Assembly: GCF_042675915.1 (NCBI RefSeq)
Contig: NZ_JBHTKL010000002.1
Coordinates: 1-64,000, forward strand
DNA: 64,000 nucleotides
Direction of reading: 5' to 3'
DNA from: Thalassobacillus_A hwangdonensis
GTDB taxonomy: Bacteria > Bacillota > Bacilli > Bacillales > Halobacillaceae
The notes below the pieces were generated by a model, which saw only the letters and a program-made list of their open reading frames with translations, was not told where the DNA came from and made no database searches. The position numbers and the translations under genes were made by a program. Shown one piece after another: positions 1-8,408 of the stretch; position 1 is the stretch's first letter; each line of letters begins with the position of its first letter.

Positions 1-16
1 TCGATCGAGGACTTAT
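1..16 (+). rRNA. rrl: 3' end of 23S rRNA (partial)
   Basis: The first bases (TCGATCGAGGACTTA) match the conserved 3' terminus of Bacillaceae 23S rRNA. The window therefore starts at the very end of the large-subunit gene, and the next ~85 bases are the 23S-5S spacer. The exact end is approximate. Confidence 0.6.
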
Positions 17-100
17 CTATATGATGATTCGCGAAAAGACATGATATGTTGAATGGCTGCACTTATCTAGTTTTGAGGGTTCATCCTCAATTAAAGAAGA

Positions 101-216
101 TCTAGTGGTGATGGCGGAGAGGTCACACCTGTTCCCATGCCGAACACAGCAGTTAAGCTCTCCAGCGCCGATGGTAGTCGGGTTTACCCCCGTGAGAGTA
201 GGACACCGCTAGGCTT
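101..216 (+). rRNA. rrf: 5S ribosomal RNA
   Basis: The ~116-base segment begins TCTAGTGGTGATGGCGGAGA, contains the conserved CCCATGCCGAACACAG block, and ends with GGACACCGCTAGGC, which pairs back to the 5' end. This is a full-length 5S rRNA of the rRNA operon whose 23S end opens the window. It is followed by a run of T. Confidence 0.96.
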
Positions 217-436
217 CTTTTTTTTATCTAATTATAACTTGAATACCATGTGGCATTTCGGTTATAATTTGTTTGTCGCTGATATAGAAAAAGCCGTAAA
301 TCTCCTTGAATAACTTCACTGTAGGCTTTGCGAGAAGTACAACACTGCCTGTTAACGCAAGAAGGCATACCAAACATGTTGTACGACGAGCACAAAACCA
401 AACGAACAAGCTCAATGAATATCTACATATTATTGT

Positions 437-511
437 TCCACCGTAGCTCAGTGGTAGAGCAATCGGCTGTTAACCGATCGGTCGCAAGTTCGAATCTTGC
501 CGGTGGAGCCA
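437..511 (+). tRNA. tRNA-Asn (GTT)
   Basis: The acceptor TCCACCG pairs with CGGTGGA, the anticodon loop holds GTT, and the T-loop TTCGAAT and an encoded CCA are present. It lies 220 bases after the 5S gene and 9 bases before tRNA-Thr, as expected for tRNAs trailing an rRNA operon. Confidence 0.96.
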
Positions 512-520
512 ACTCTATAT

Positions 521-592
<72 letters not shown>

Positions 593-600
593 CTTTTATA

Positions 601-636
601 AAACGACTTTCTCATTGGAGAAGGTCGTTTTTTTGT
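601..636 (+). terminator. Intrinsic terminator of the rRNA/tRNA unit
   Basis: A hairpin with arms AAACGACTTTCTC and GAGAAGGTCGTTT is followed by a T-run. It closes the 5S-tRNA-Asn-tRNA-Thr transcript, and its T-run is also the start of the first 21-nt repeat array. Confidence 0.85.
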
Positions 637-810
637 GGAAAAACGGAGTCTTGTATGAAATTTTTCCAAACTTGTATTAATACGATGGAAAGTTGTCAGA
701 AAAACCACCCGAATTGTATAAATGATATCCCATTTTGTATAAATACCAGCTAAAGTTGTATAAAAAGCCTCCTAAGTCATTAGAAAAACACATCAAAGGT
801 TCTATAAAAT
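633..810 (+). repeat. Post-terminator 21-nt degenerate tandem array A
   Basis: Cores related to TTGTATAAAT start at 651, 672, 693, 714, 735, 756 and 777, giving six consecutive intervals of exactly 21 nt. A partial first unit (TTGTGGAAAA) sits at 633 on the terminator T-run, and a weak last unit (TTCTATAAAA) starts at 800 after a 23-nt interval. The first ~10 bases of each unit are conserved and the other 11 are not. There is no gene here: a forward reading frame stays open only because 21 is a multiple of three, and that frame also crosses two tRNA genes. Confidence 0.85.
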
Positions 811-1103
811 CTTCCATATTCACTCTGTTAACAGTCTTCTTCTCGACTCTGACAGCACCCTGTTAATCTTCTTTGCGTTTCGACACCTTTCACTGAACCC
901 AAAGACTTATTTGTATACTTGCATTTTCCTGTTTTATGGAAATGGCATAGGAATCATGAAAGATGTGTAGTAACTTGTTTGTAACATCTTAGACATCTTT
1001 CGAAACATTCCATTCCGAAGGAGGTGTGATTTCCTGGTTTTTTGTCTGTTAGTGGACAGATTTGGTTGTGGGTTGAAAATCAAAGGAGAGAGGGGCCAAA
1101 CAT
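811..1103 (+). other. Gene-free leader upstream of the protease gene
   Basis: No gene, RNA family or convincing sigma-A promoter was recognised in this stretch. It ends with the ribosome binding region AAAGGAGAGAGGGG (1082-1095) in front of the TTG start of the protease. A second SD-like stretch, GAAGGAGG, lies near 1017 but has no usable reading frame after it. Confidence 0.5.
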
Positions 1104-4100
1104 TTGCACTCAAAAAAGAGGCTAATTAAGTGGTTGAGTATTACGATGATTTTTATGATGATCGTACCATTTTTCAACTTCGGCACTACCGCAGCCCAGA
1201 CATCCCCAAGTTTATCCATCAAAGATAGTTCCCAACTGAAGAATAAGGTGGACAAGGCACTTACTGACTCTTTCAAAAAGAACGATAAAGTGACTTACCT
1301 TGTCAAAATGAAAGAGCAGGCGGATACGAAAAAAGCAGCTCTGAACGCAGTGGAAAAAGCGAAAAAGAATAAGGCTGCGTTAACGAAACAGCAGGAGAAA
1401 AGTGTTAAAGCTTCTGCTGTAGTGACGGAACTTCGTGCGACTGCTATACAGTCACAACAATCTTTGAAAAAGTTACTGACAGATGCAAAACAAAAAGGAA
1501 AGGTTTCTTCCTATGAATCTTTCTACATTGTAAACGGTATGGCTGTAACAAGTGATCAGGAAACGATGAAGCAGATTGCAGCACTTCCGGAAGTAGAAAA
1601 GATTCTACCGAACCGTACGAGGCAGCTCACTACTCCTACGGTGAAGGAAGAAAAGGCTCAACTAGGTGTCCAACTGGACAATGAAGTTGAGAATACGGAA
1701 TGGAATATCGATCGTGTCGGAGCTCCACAAGTGTGGAGTGAATTCGGAATTGATGGTGCTGGTGTCGTTGTTGCTAACATAGATACTGGGGTTCAGTGGG
1801 ACCACCCGGCACTAATGGAAAATTACCGAGGTTACAGTTCAAGTGACCCGGAAAACCCTGACCATGAGTTCAACTGGTTTGATGCTACTGCTGGACAAGC
1901 GGTTCCATATGATGACCATGGTCATGGTACACATACGATGGGCACGATGGTAGGGGCAGAAGATGATGGTTCCAATCAAATCGGTGTCGCACCTGGTGCG
2001 AAGTGGATTGGAGTCAAAGCCTTTACTGCAGCTGGTGGTACGGACGTTGACCTCTTAGCAGCGGGTGAATGGATCCTTGCGCCAGTGGATGAAGACGGAA
2101 ACCCTCATCCGGAGATGGCGCCGGATATCGTCAATAACTCCTGGGGTGGTGGCCCGGGGTTAGATGAATGGTACAGACCAATGGTTCAAAACTGGAGAAA
2201 TGCTGGTATTGCACCTGTCTTTTCCGCAGGTAATGATGGACCAGGAGACGGGACAATCTCTGCTCCGTCAAACTATCCAGAAGCGATTGCTGTTGGAGCC
2301 ACGGATTCAAGCGATGGACTGGCAAGCTTTTCTTCACGTGGACCATCTCCATATGATGGAGAAATCAAACCGGATATCTCTGCGCCTGGTGTGAATATTC
2401 GTTCCTCTGTACCTGGCAGTGATTATGAAGGTGGATGGAACGGCACATCAATGGCTGCTCCTCATGTTTCTGCTGCTGCAGCACTAATGTTGCAAGCGGA
2501 CAACTCCTTGACGGTCGATGAGTTGGAAACAATTTTACTTGAAACTGCTGATACCGCAACGAATGATCAATATCCATCCGACCCGAATGAAGGGTATGGT
2601 GAAGGAATTGTTAACGTCTTCAATGCAGTCTCAGCGATTACAGATGGTATTGGTGAAGTGACTGGTCATGTGTACAAAGAAGGAGAAGATTCAGAAGCTC
2701 CAACTTATAGTCACGAAGCACCTGAGGAAACATATGAGACTGTTCCTCTACCATTAGTAGTTCAAGTAAATGATAACGTAAGCGTGGATTCAGTTACACT
2801 ATCCTATCGTATTAATGGTAACTGGTCTGAACTTGAAGCAGAGCTGATCAGCGGTGATTATATGACTGGTATGTATCAAGTAGTGGTTCCTGGTGAAGAA
2901 ATTTCAGGAGATCTGCTTGAATATAAATGGCTAATAAATGACTTTGGAAACAATGAAGTAGAGTCCGAAGTTTATGAAGTAGCTATCAAGGATTCTATCA
3001 CAGTTGGTTATGAGCAGGACTTTGAAGCGATCCCAAGCGGCTGGATGTCGTTCGGAGAAAACAATTCCTGGGAGTGGGGAGTGCCTGAATCAGGTCCGGA
3101 AGCAGCTTTTTCAGGTGAAAAAGCTTACGGTACCAACCTTGCAGGCGAATATGGAAATAATGCCGATATGACGCTAGTGATGCCTCCTGTATCTCTACCT
3201 GAAGGTGATGCCTTCCTGAGGTTCCAGAGCTGGCATATCCTTGAGAACAACTACGACTACGGTCATTTGGTTGTCTCTACAGATATGGAAAACTGGGAGC
3301 AGGTAGCAGAATACAATGGAGATAGTGCTGGATGGGTTGAAACTGAAGTAGATCTATCCAATTACGCTGGTCAGAATGTCTTCATTGGTTTCCATGTAGA
3401 TACTGACTTCAGTGTAACTAAAGAAGGCTGGTTCATTGATGATGTCCATTTGACAGACGAGTCTAATGGAACAGCGACTTCTGCTAAGAAAGCTAACAAA
3501 GGTAAAATCGGAAAGATGAAAGAATCCAAACCGAAAATGATGCAAAGAAAGAATCCAGTCAATCCTAAGAAACTCCTTCCTGGAGAAGTGACAAATGTAC
3601 AAGCTCCAATGTTGAAGAATACTGTAAGTAAGAAAGAAGAGAAGAAAAAGCAACCTACAGTTTTACCATTGGATGCGACTGTAACGGTACTTGAAACAGA
3701 CCGTTCTACAAGTACGAATCCTGCTGATGGCAGCTATCGTATTGTGCACGGTGCTGGTGATTACACATTGCAAGCAGATGCATATGGTTACTATCCAAGC
3801 ACTGAAGATGTACAAATCCCTGATGACGGAAATGTTGAAGTGAACTTCCAGCTTGAGCCGATTCCTCAAGGGGAACTTACTGGAACAGTTACAAATGAGC
3901 AGACTGGTGAGCCGATTGAGGGTGCAACATTGATGGTCGCAGAGGATGCGGCGGTCGCACCTGTAGAAACAGACGAAAATGGTAACTACTCACTGACTGC
4001 TTATGAAGGTGACTACACGTTGATGGTTATGGCGCCAAACTACCACTCTGAAGAGTTGGCTGTTACCATCGAAGCGAATGAAACAGTGACGCAGGATGTT

Positions 4101-5444
4101 GAACTGGCTCCTTTCATCGGATACCCTGGTGAAATCGGTTATGACGATGGAACTGCAGAAAATGCTCGTGCATTCTATGATGCAGGTAATGGTTGGGCAG
4201 TTCGGATGTCACTTGAAGAAGGTCAGGAGTCTGCCATGGTAACTGGTGGTCTATTCCGATTCTGGAATGAAGAATGGCCGGTACCTGGTGGAACTGAATT
4301 CCAAGTGGCTGTCTACGATGCAAGCGGTCCGGATGGAGCTCCTGGTAAGAAGCTTGCAGGACCGATTGATGCAGAGGCTCTTCGTACTGGAGAATGGACA
4401 GAAGTAGACCTTAGTGAACAAGGCATCGTGGTCAACGGTGACTTCTATATGGTTTACATCCAGTCCCAACCGAACCCTTATGCACCTGGACTTGGAACTG
4501 ATGAAGACGGTGACTATGCAGCTCGTAGCTGGCAATTGGTTGGCGGTGGATGGAGTCAAGCTCCTGAAGCGGAAGGAAACTATATGATCCGTGCCCTCGT
4601 CAGCTATGCTGCAGAAGCACCGGTCATTGAATCTCCAGCAGACGGCTCCTACACGAATGAAGCGAATACGACAGTGGAAGGATCAGCTGCACCAGGCACG
4701 ACAGTAACAGTTTATAATAACGAAGAAGAAGTGGGATCCACAGAAGTGACGGAAGACGGACATTTCTCTTTGGAAATCACACTTGATGACGGGGAGAATG
4801 TATTGACTGCCGTTTCAAATGCTGATAATGGGTCTACTGATCCTTCAGCGCCTGTTACAGTTACGCTTGATCAGCAAAAACCTGGATTGCAAATCACCTC
4901 TCCTGAAGATGGAGATCGGACGAACAAACAGGTTGTAACTGTTGAAGGCGAAGTACAGGACGAAAATCTTGATCGTGTAATGGTCAATGGTCAGCGCGCC
5001 TCCGTATCTGAAGATGGTACGTTCTCTAAACGTATCCTTCTGGATGAAGGTGAAAATGAAATCAAAGTCCGTGCCATTGACTTAGCTGGCAACAAACGCA
5101 CGAAGAAAATCACTATCGATGCTAAATTTGAAGCGGCTCCAATCGAAAATCTGACTCCTGCAGAAGATACGTATCTTCAGGCTGGTGAGTCCGTGAAGAT
5201 TGAGTTCGATTCAGAACCTGGATTGGATGCAACCTTCTACATTAAGATGCCATTGGTCAATCTATCGAATGCAAATGATCTTCCAATGATGGAAGTCTCA
5301 CCTGGTCACTATGTAGGTTATTGGACAGCAACCTCTAACCTGGTAGCGGAAGGTGCAGAAATCAATGTGAAGACGATGGATGATTACGGCAACATGGCTC
5401 AGCAAGCAGCAGAGGGTAAATTATTCATCAATACGGAAGAGTAA
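1104..5444 (+). CDS. bpr: Secreted S8 serine protease, bacillopeptidase F-like
   Basis: This 1446-residue protein has a signal peptide (residues 1-31), an inhibitor-type prodomain (about 45-175) and a subtilisin-fold catalytic domain. The triad is visible as D227 (ANIDTG), H274 (HGHGTH) and S449 (GTSMAAPH), with the oxyanion Asn at N387 (SAGNDG). It continues with a MAM/jellyroll-like segment (about 635-790) and carboxypeptidase-regulatory-like and Ig-like beta repeats to the C-terminus. Length and domain order match Bacillus bacillopeptidase F (about 1433 residues), an extracellular protein-degrading enzyme. The start is TTG, preceded by AAAGGAGAGAGG. The mature protein is strongly acidic, which fits a salt-adapted host. 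It sits between two tRNA blocks, unlike B. subtilis where bpr lies near ftsZ. The family call is firm; orthology to bpr is likely. Confidence 0.9.
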   Translation: MHSKKRLIKWLSITMIFMMIVPFFNFGTTAAQTSPSLSIKDSSQLKNKVDKALTDSFKKNDKVTYLVKMKEQADTKKAALNAVEKAKKNKAALTKQQEKSVKASAVVTELRATAIQSQQSLKKLLTDAKQKGKVSSYESFYIVNGMAVTSDQETMKQIAALPEVEKILPNRTRQLTTPTVKEEKAQLGVQLDNEVENTEWNIDRVGAPQVWSEFGIDGAGVVVANIDTGVQWDHPALMENYRGYSSSDPENPDHEFNWFDATAGQAVPYDDHGHGTHTMGTMVGAEDDGSNQIGVAPGAKWIGVKAFTAAGGTDVDLLAAGEWILAPVDEDGNPHPEMAPDIVNNSWGGGPGLDEWYRPMVQNWRNAGIAPVFSAGNDGPGDGTISAPSNYPEAIAVGATDSSDGLASFSSRGPSPYDGEIKPDISAPGVNIRSSVPGSDYEGGWNGTSMAAPHVSAAAALMLQADNSLTVDELETILLETADTATNDQYPSDPNEGYGEGIVNVFNAVSAITDGIGEVTGHVYKEGEDSEAPTYSHEAPEETYETVPLPLVVQVNDNVSVDSVTLSYRINGNWSELEAELISGDYMTGMYQVVVPGEEISGDLLEYKWLINDFGNNEVESEVYEVAIKDSITVGYEQDFEAIPSGWMSFGENNSWEWGVPESGPEAAFSGEKAYGTNLAGEYGNNADMTLVMPPVSLPEGDAFLRFQSWHILENNYDYGHLVVSTDMENWEQVAEYNGDSAGWVETEVDLSNYAGQNVFIGFHVDTDFSVTKEGWFIDDVHLTDESNGTATSAKKANKGKIGKMKESKPKMMQRKNPVNPKKLLPGEVTNVQAPMLKNTVSKKEEKKKQPTVLPLDATVTVLETDRSTSTNPADGSYRIVHGAGDYTLQADAYGYYPSTEDVQIPDDGNVEVNFQLEPIPQGELTGTVTNEQTGEPIEGATLMVAEDAAVAPVETDENGNYSLTAYEGDYTLMVMAPNYHSEELAVTIEANETVTQDVELAPFIGYPGEIGYDDGTAENARAFYDAGNGWAVRMSLEEGQESAMVTGGLFRFWNEEWPVPGGTEFQVAVYDASGPDGAPGKKLAGPIDAEALRTGEWTEVDLSEQGIVVNGDFYMVYIQSQPNPYAPGLGTDEDGDYAARSWQLVGGGWSQAPEAEGNYMIRALVSYAAEAPVIESPADGSYTNEANTTVEGSAAPGTTVTVYNNEEEVGSTEVTEDGHFSLEITLDDGENVLTAVSNADNGSTDPSAPVTVTLDQQKPGLQITSPEDGDRTNKQVVTVEGEVQDENLDRVMVNGQRASVSEDGTFSKRILLDEGENEIKVRAIDLAGNKRTKKITIDAKFEAAPIENLTPAEDTYLQAGESVKIEFDSEPGLDATFYIKMPLVNLSNANDLPMMEVSPGHYVGYWTATSNLVAEGAEINVKTMDDYGNMAQQAAEGKLFINTEE

Positions 5445-5455
5445 AGGTTTTTGGA

Positions 5456-5487
5456 GAAGCTCCCTGAAGTCCAGGGAGCTTTTCTTA
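5456..5487 (+). terminator. Terminator of the protease gene
   Basis: The arms AGCTCCCTG and CAGGGAGCT flank a short loop and are followed by TTTTCTT, just after the protease stop codon. Confidence 0.85.
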
Positions 5488-5549
5488 TGTAATCAATAAT
5501 CTGTTTTATAGAAAAAAGAAAGAAACATTAAAAAAATGTCGAAAATGCC

Positions 5550-5579
5550 TTTACAAACATATTTGTGTGTGGTTATAAT
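5550..5579 (+). promoter_or_regulatory. Sigma-A promoter of the second tRNA block
   Basis: TTTACA at 5550-5555 and TATAAT at 5574-5579 are separated by 18 bases. The site lies 45 bases before tRNA-Glu, so this tRNA block has its own promoter and does not depend on the rRNA operon upstream. Confidence 0.75.
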
Positions 5580-5623
5580 AATACTTGTCAGTTTTCAGAG
5601 CGGGTGTCGAAGAAAACAAGCAA

Positions 5624-5698
5624 GGCCCGTTGGTCAAGTGGTTAAGACACCGCCCTTTCACGGCGGTATCACGGGTTCGAATCCCGTACGGGTCACCA
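5624..5698 (+). tRNA. tRNA-Glu (TTC)
   Basis: The acceptor GGCCCGT pairs with ACGGGTC, the anticodon loop CTTTCAC gives TTC, and CCA is encoded. It is the first of seven tRNAs in this block. Confidence 0.96.
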
Positions 5699-5704
5699 CT
5701 AACT

Positions 5705-5780
5705 GGAGGATTAGCTCAGCTGGGAGAGCACTTGCCTTACAAGCAAGGGGTCGCAGGTTCGAACCCTGCATCCTCCACCA
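5705..5780 (+). tRNA. tRNA-Val (TAC)
   Basis: The acceptor GGAGGAT pairs with ATCCTCC, the anticodon loop CTTACAA gives TAC, and CCA is encoded. It starts six bases after tRNA-Glu. Confidence 0.96.
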
Positions 5781-5957
5781 TTTGCTCTATTACTGAATAT
5801 GTGGATAAATGTGTATAAGTATGTCGACCCTTGCTATGACAATGCTGATCGAGTGATGTCATAATTTGGATTGTGTATAACTTTTAAGTTTTGCACAAGT
5901 TCACTTGCAACGAGACGAGCACAATACAATTAATCTGCTGTAATCTTAACAAATAAT

Positions 5958-6033
<76 letters not shown>

Positions 6034-6043
6034 CTCATATTAT

Positions 6044-6129
6044 GGAGGGATAGCGAAGTTGGCCAAACGCGGCGGACTGTAAATCCGCTCCCATCGGGTT
6101 CGTAGGTTCGAGTCCTACTCCCTCCACCA
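6044..6129 (+). tRNA. tRNA-Tyr (GTA)
   Basis: This 86-base class II tRNA has a long variable arm, anticodon GTA, acceptor GGAGGGA pairing with TCCCTCC, and an encoded CCA. Confidence 0.96.
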
Positions 6130-6266
6130 TCTTATGTTTTCTTACTTCGATGTAACGGCTTCTAGTTAGAAAACGATTGTTGTCCTATGGGCATATTAAA
6201 TTTTATATAATGGATGTTTCATTTTTTGAAAATCGGTTATATTAAACATATTCCTTTCATCATTGT

Positions 6267-6341
6267 TGGGCCATAGCCAAGCGGTAAGGCAACGGGTTTT
6301 GGTCTCGTCATGCCCAGGTTCGAATCCTGGTGGCCCAGCCA
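6267..6341 (+). tRNA. tRNA-Gln (TTG)
   Basis: The acceptor TGGGCCA pairs with TGGCCCA, the anticodon is TTG, and CCA is encoded. A 137-base AT-rich gap separates it from tRNA-Tyr; this gap may contain another promoter, but none is clear. Confidence 0.95.
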
Positions 6342-6346
6342 TGTTT

Positions 6347-6419
6347 GAGCCATTAGCTCAGTTGGTAGAGCATCTGACTTTTAATCAGAGGGTCGGAGGT
6401 TCGAATCCTCCATGGCTCA
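6347..6419 (+). tRNA. tRNA-Lys (TTT)
   Basis: The acceptor GAGCCAT pairs with ATGGCTC, and the anticodon loop CTTTTAA gives TTT. CCA is not encoded. Confidence 0.95.
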
Positions 6420-6426
6420 CTCTTTT

Positions 6427-6502
6427 GGGGCCTTAGCTCAGCTGGGAGAGCGCCTGCTTTGCACGCAGGAGGTCAGCGGTTCGATCCCGCTAGGCTCCAC
6501 CA
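6427..6502 (+). tRNA. tRNA-Ala (TGC)
   Basis: The acceptor GGGGCCT pairs with AGGCTCC (one G-T pair), the anticodon is TGC, and CCA is encoded. It is the last tRNA of the block. Confidence 0.96.
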
Positions 6503-6532
6503 CTCACTTAAACCAATACCATACATAAATGG

Positions 6533-6567
6533 AAAGCTGACATGATTCGTTCATGTCAGCTTTTTTC
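6533..6567 (+). terminator. Terminator of the tRNA block
   Basis: A perfect 13-bp hairpin (AAAGCTGACATGA paired with TCATGTCAGCTTT, loop of about 4 bases) is followed by a T-run. Confidence 0.9.
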
Positions 6568-6641
6568 GTGTGAAGGCATGAGTTTCTCACGAGGTAAGTC
6601 GTACTTGCAGGTAAATCCGAATAAAAGGGGGAGATGGGTTC

Positions 6642-7047
6642 ATGCCAATCAAGGCAGTGTTTCTTGATCGGGATGGAACACTAGGTGGTTCCGATCAAAT
6701 CGAGTATCCTGGAGAATTTCAATTATACCCAGGTGTGCGTAAGTCTCTGGATAACCTCAGAAAAAATGGCATCAAACTCTTTTCTTTCACCAACCAGCCT
6801 GGAATTACGGATATCCACAGGAATGATTGATGAAGCATTAACAAAATACCGGTTATCCCCACAAGATTGTGTAGTCATTGGGGATAGGGAGAAAGATATG
6901 CTCGCCGCACATCGTGCAGAAGTCAAAAGCATACTCGTACTGACCGGAGATGGAAAGAAAGCACGCAATCAACTAAATTCCATTTATTTACATTATGTCG
7001 CGGAAGATTGTAATGATGCAGTAAGCTGGCTGTTATCGCACAAATAA
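6642..7047 (+). pseudogene. Decayed HAD-IIIA family phosphatase
   Basis: Two adjoining frames together encode the ends of one HAD-IIIA hydrolase. The first frame (6642-6830, 62 aa) carries motif I (FLDRDGT) and motif II (SFTNQPG). The second frame continues from about position 6825 to 7047 and carries motif IV (VVIGDREKDM) and the usual C-terminus. The middle of the protein, including the conserved CRKP lysine loop and its cysteines, is missing: the two parts sum to about 135 residues against roughly 170 in intact relatives. The simplest reading is an internal deletion that also shifted the frame at about 6825. Catalysis is unlikely because the motif III lysine is absent. An AAAGGGGGAG ribosome binding site still precedes the ATG. 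Confidence 0.75.
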
Positions 7048-7132
7048 CGTATATATATACAGAATCGTGTCCAGTTGAGTCATTTTCCTGAAAGCGTCTA
7101 CAATATAGGTAGATGAAAAAGGAGGAGACATG

Positions 7133-8035
7133 ATGATGAAGAAAATCTCTATTCTTGGTGTACCGATGGACCTTGGTCAAAACCGCCGTGGTGTGGATAT
7201 GGGACCAAGCGCAATCCGATACGCAGGTGTAATCGAACGTTTAGAAAAGTTGAAGCTTGATATAGATGATCTTGGGGATGTAGCAATTCCTCGTCCGAAT
7301 CGCAAAGAACCTCAAATGCAGGACAACCTCCGCAACTTGAAAGAAGTAGCGGAAGGAAATGAACTGCTTGCAGAGAAAGTCGATCAAATTGTTAGTGAGG
7401 GCAGTTTCCCATTGATTCTTGGTGGGGATCACAGTATCGCGATGGGGACGCTTGCAGGAGTATCCAAGCATTACGAGAATCTTGGTGTTATCTGGTATGA
7501 TGCACACGGAGACCTGAACAGCAGTGAAACTTCCCCGTCCGGTAACATTCATGGTATGCCACTGGCAGTCAGTCTTGGTATCGGCCATGAGCGTCTGGTC
7601 AACATCCATGGGTACCAGCCGAAGTTGAAACCCGAGAATATCGTGATTGTCGGGGCTCGCTCTCTGGATGAAGGGGAACGCGAACTGATCAAAGAGAGAG
7701 GCATCAAGGTATTCACGATGCATGAGGTTGATCGTATGGGAATGACCCAGGTCATGAAAGAAACGGTCGATTATCTGAGAGATCGCACCGACGGCGTTCA
7801 TCTGAGTCTCGACCTGGATGGACTGGATCCAAGTGATGCCCCAGGTGTCGGAACGCCTGTCATGGGTGGTATGAGCTATCGTGAAAGCCATCTGGCTATG
7901 GAGATGCTGCAGGAATCAGGGATGATCACTTCAGCTGAGTTTGTCGAGGTGAACCCGATTCTAGATGAGAAGAACAAAACAGCGGATACGGCTGTTGGAT
8001 TAATGGGCTCACTGTTAGGTGAAAAACTGAAATAA
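7133..8035 (+). CDS. rocF: Arginase
   Basis: This ~300-residue cytosolic manganese enzyme hydrolyses arginine to ornithine and urea, allowing arginine use as carbon and nitrogen source. The binuclear Mn ligands are in GGDHS, DAHGD and the SLDLDGLDP segment, and the substrate loop SPSGNIHGMP is intact. Length and sequence are close to B. subtilis RocF. Three in-frame ATG codons occur at 7130, 7133 and 7136. AAAGGAGG at 7118-7125 is best spaced for 7133 or 7136. The gene stands alone, without rocD or rocE, directly before the sigW cluster, and ends in a strong hairpin shared with a convergent small gene. Confidence 0.95.
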   Translation: MMKKISILGVPMDLGQNRRGVDMGPSAIRYAGVIERLEKLKLDIDDLGDVAIPRPNRKEPQMQDNLRNLKEVAEGNELLAEKVDQIVSEGSFPLILGGDHSIAMGTLAGVSKHYENLGVIWYDAHGDLNSSETSPSGNIHGMPLAVSLGIGHERLVNIHGYQPKLKPENIVIVGARSLDEGERELIKERGIKVFTMHEVDRMGMTQVMKETVDYLRDRTDGVHLSLDLDGLDPSDAPGVGTPVMGGMSYRESHLAMEMLQESGMITSAEFVEVNPILDEKNKTADTAVGLMGSLLGEKLK

Positions 8036-8041
8036 AAAAAG

Positions 8042-8078
8042 AAGCAACTTATCCACATGTGGGTAAGTTGCTTTTATT
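8042..8078. terminator. Terminator shared by rocF and the Spo0E-like gene
   Basis: The arms AAGCAACTTA and TAAGTTGCTT flank a loop that contains TCCACATGTGGG, followed by TTTTATTTTTT. The last codons and the stop of the convergent Spo0E-like gene lie inside this hairpin. Confidence 0.8.
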
Positions 8079-8228
8079 TTTTGTTTTTAAATACTGATTC
8101 ATCAATTGGTCCAATTCTTTACTGAGTGTAACAACTTCCCTAGAAGTCAACGCATTATCTTTGGATGCCTCGTTCATCTTCTTTCTGTGAGCTTCAATCT
8201 TCTCCAAGTATTGATTTTTCGTACGCAT
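8049..8228 (-). CDS. Spo0E-like aspartyl-phosphate phosphatase (59 aa)
   Basis: Reading from ATG at 8228 gives a 59-residue protein with the Spo0E family pattern: an N-terminal helix with IEAHRKKM, a turn, and a second helix reading SREVVTLSKELDQLMNQY. This matches the SQELDxLIN signature in which the aspartate attacks phosphorylated Spo0A. These small cytosolic phosphatases dephosphorylate Spo0A~P and delay sporulation. GGAGGG sits 5-6 bases before the start. The gene is convergent with rocF and its final codons form part of the shared terminator. It is short enough to be missed by common length cut-offs. The family call is strong; which Spo0E paralog it is cannot be said. Confidence 0.85.
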   Translation of the reverse strand: MRTKNQYLEKIEAHRKKMNEASKDNALTSREVVTLSKELDQLMNQYLKTKNKSNLPTCG

Positions 8229-8345
8229 AGAGCCCTCCGTTATGTTACTGATCGAAATTTATCAGAGATAATCGTGTTTACTGTATCGTACCCTTCTGCA
8301 AAAGATGTTAAACTGAAAATTGGAACATATTTCTTTTTATTTTTT

Positions 8346-8372
8346 TGAAACCTTTACAGGTGGTTGTACGTA
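8346..8372 (+). promoter_or_regulatory. Sigma-W autoregulatory promoter
   Basis: TGAAAC at 8346-8351 and CGTA at 8369-8372 are separated by 17 bases, matching the known SigW consensus (TGAAAC, 16-17 bases, CGTA). It lies directly before sigW, so the sigma factor should drive its own operon. Transcription would start near 8379, which rules out any sigW start codon upstream of that point. Confidence 0.85.
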
Positions 8373-8408
8373 GATGTAATGACCGCAAGTATAGCGGAGG
8401 TAGGGGAC

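Noticed and set aside
633..810. CRISPR array
   Set aside because: Conserved part is only ~10 bases and imperfect, the unit is 21 nt, and no cas gene lies in the window; this does not fit CRISPR repeats of 24-40 nt.
1017..1045. Leader peptide after GAAGGAGGTG before the protease gene
   Set aside because: The only frame is 8 codons and starts inside the SD-like sequence, with no spacing for initiation.
5536..5818. Two overlapping frames over tRNA-Glu and tRNA-Val
   Set aside because: Both cross tRNA genes and lack ribosome binding sites.
7241..7891. 216-codon minus-strand frame opposite rocF
   Set aside because: It lies fully inside the well-conserved arginase gene, and has no start signals or recognisable protein.
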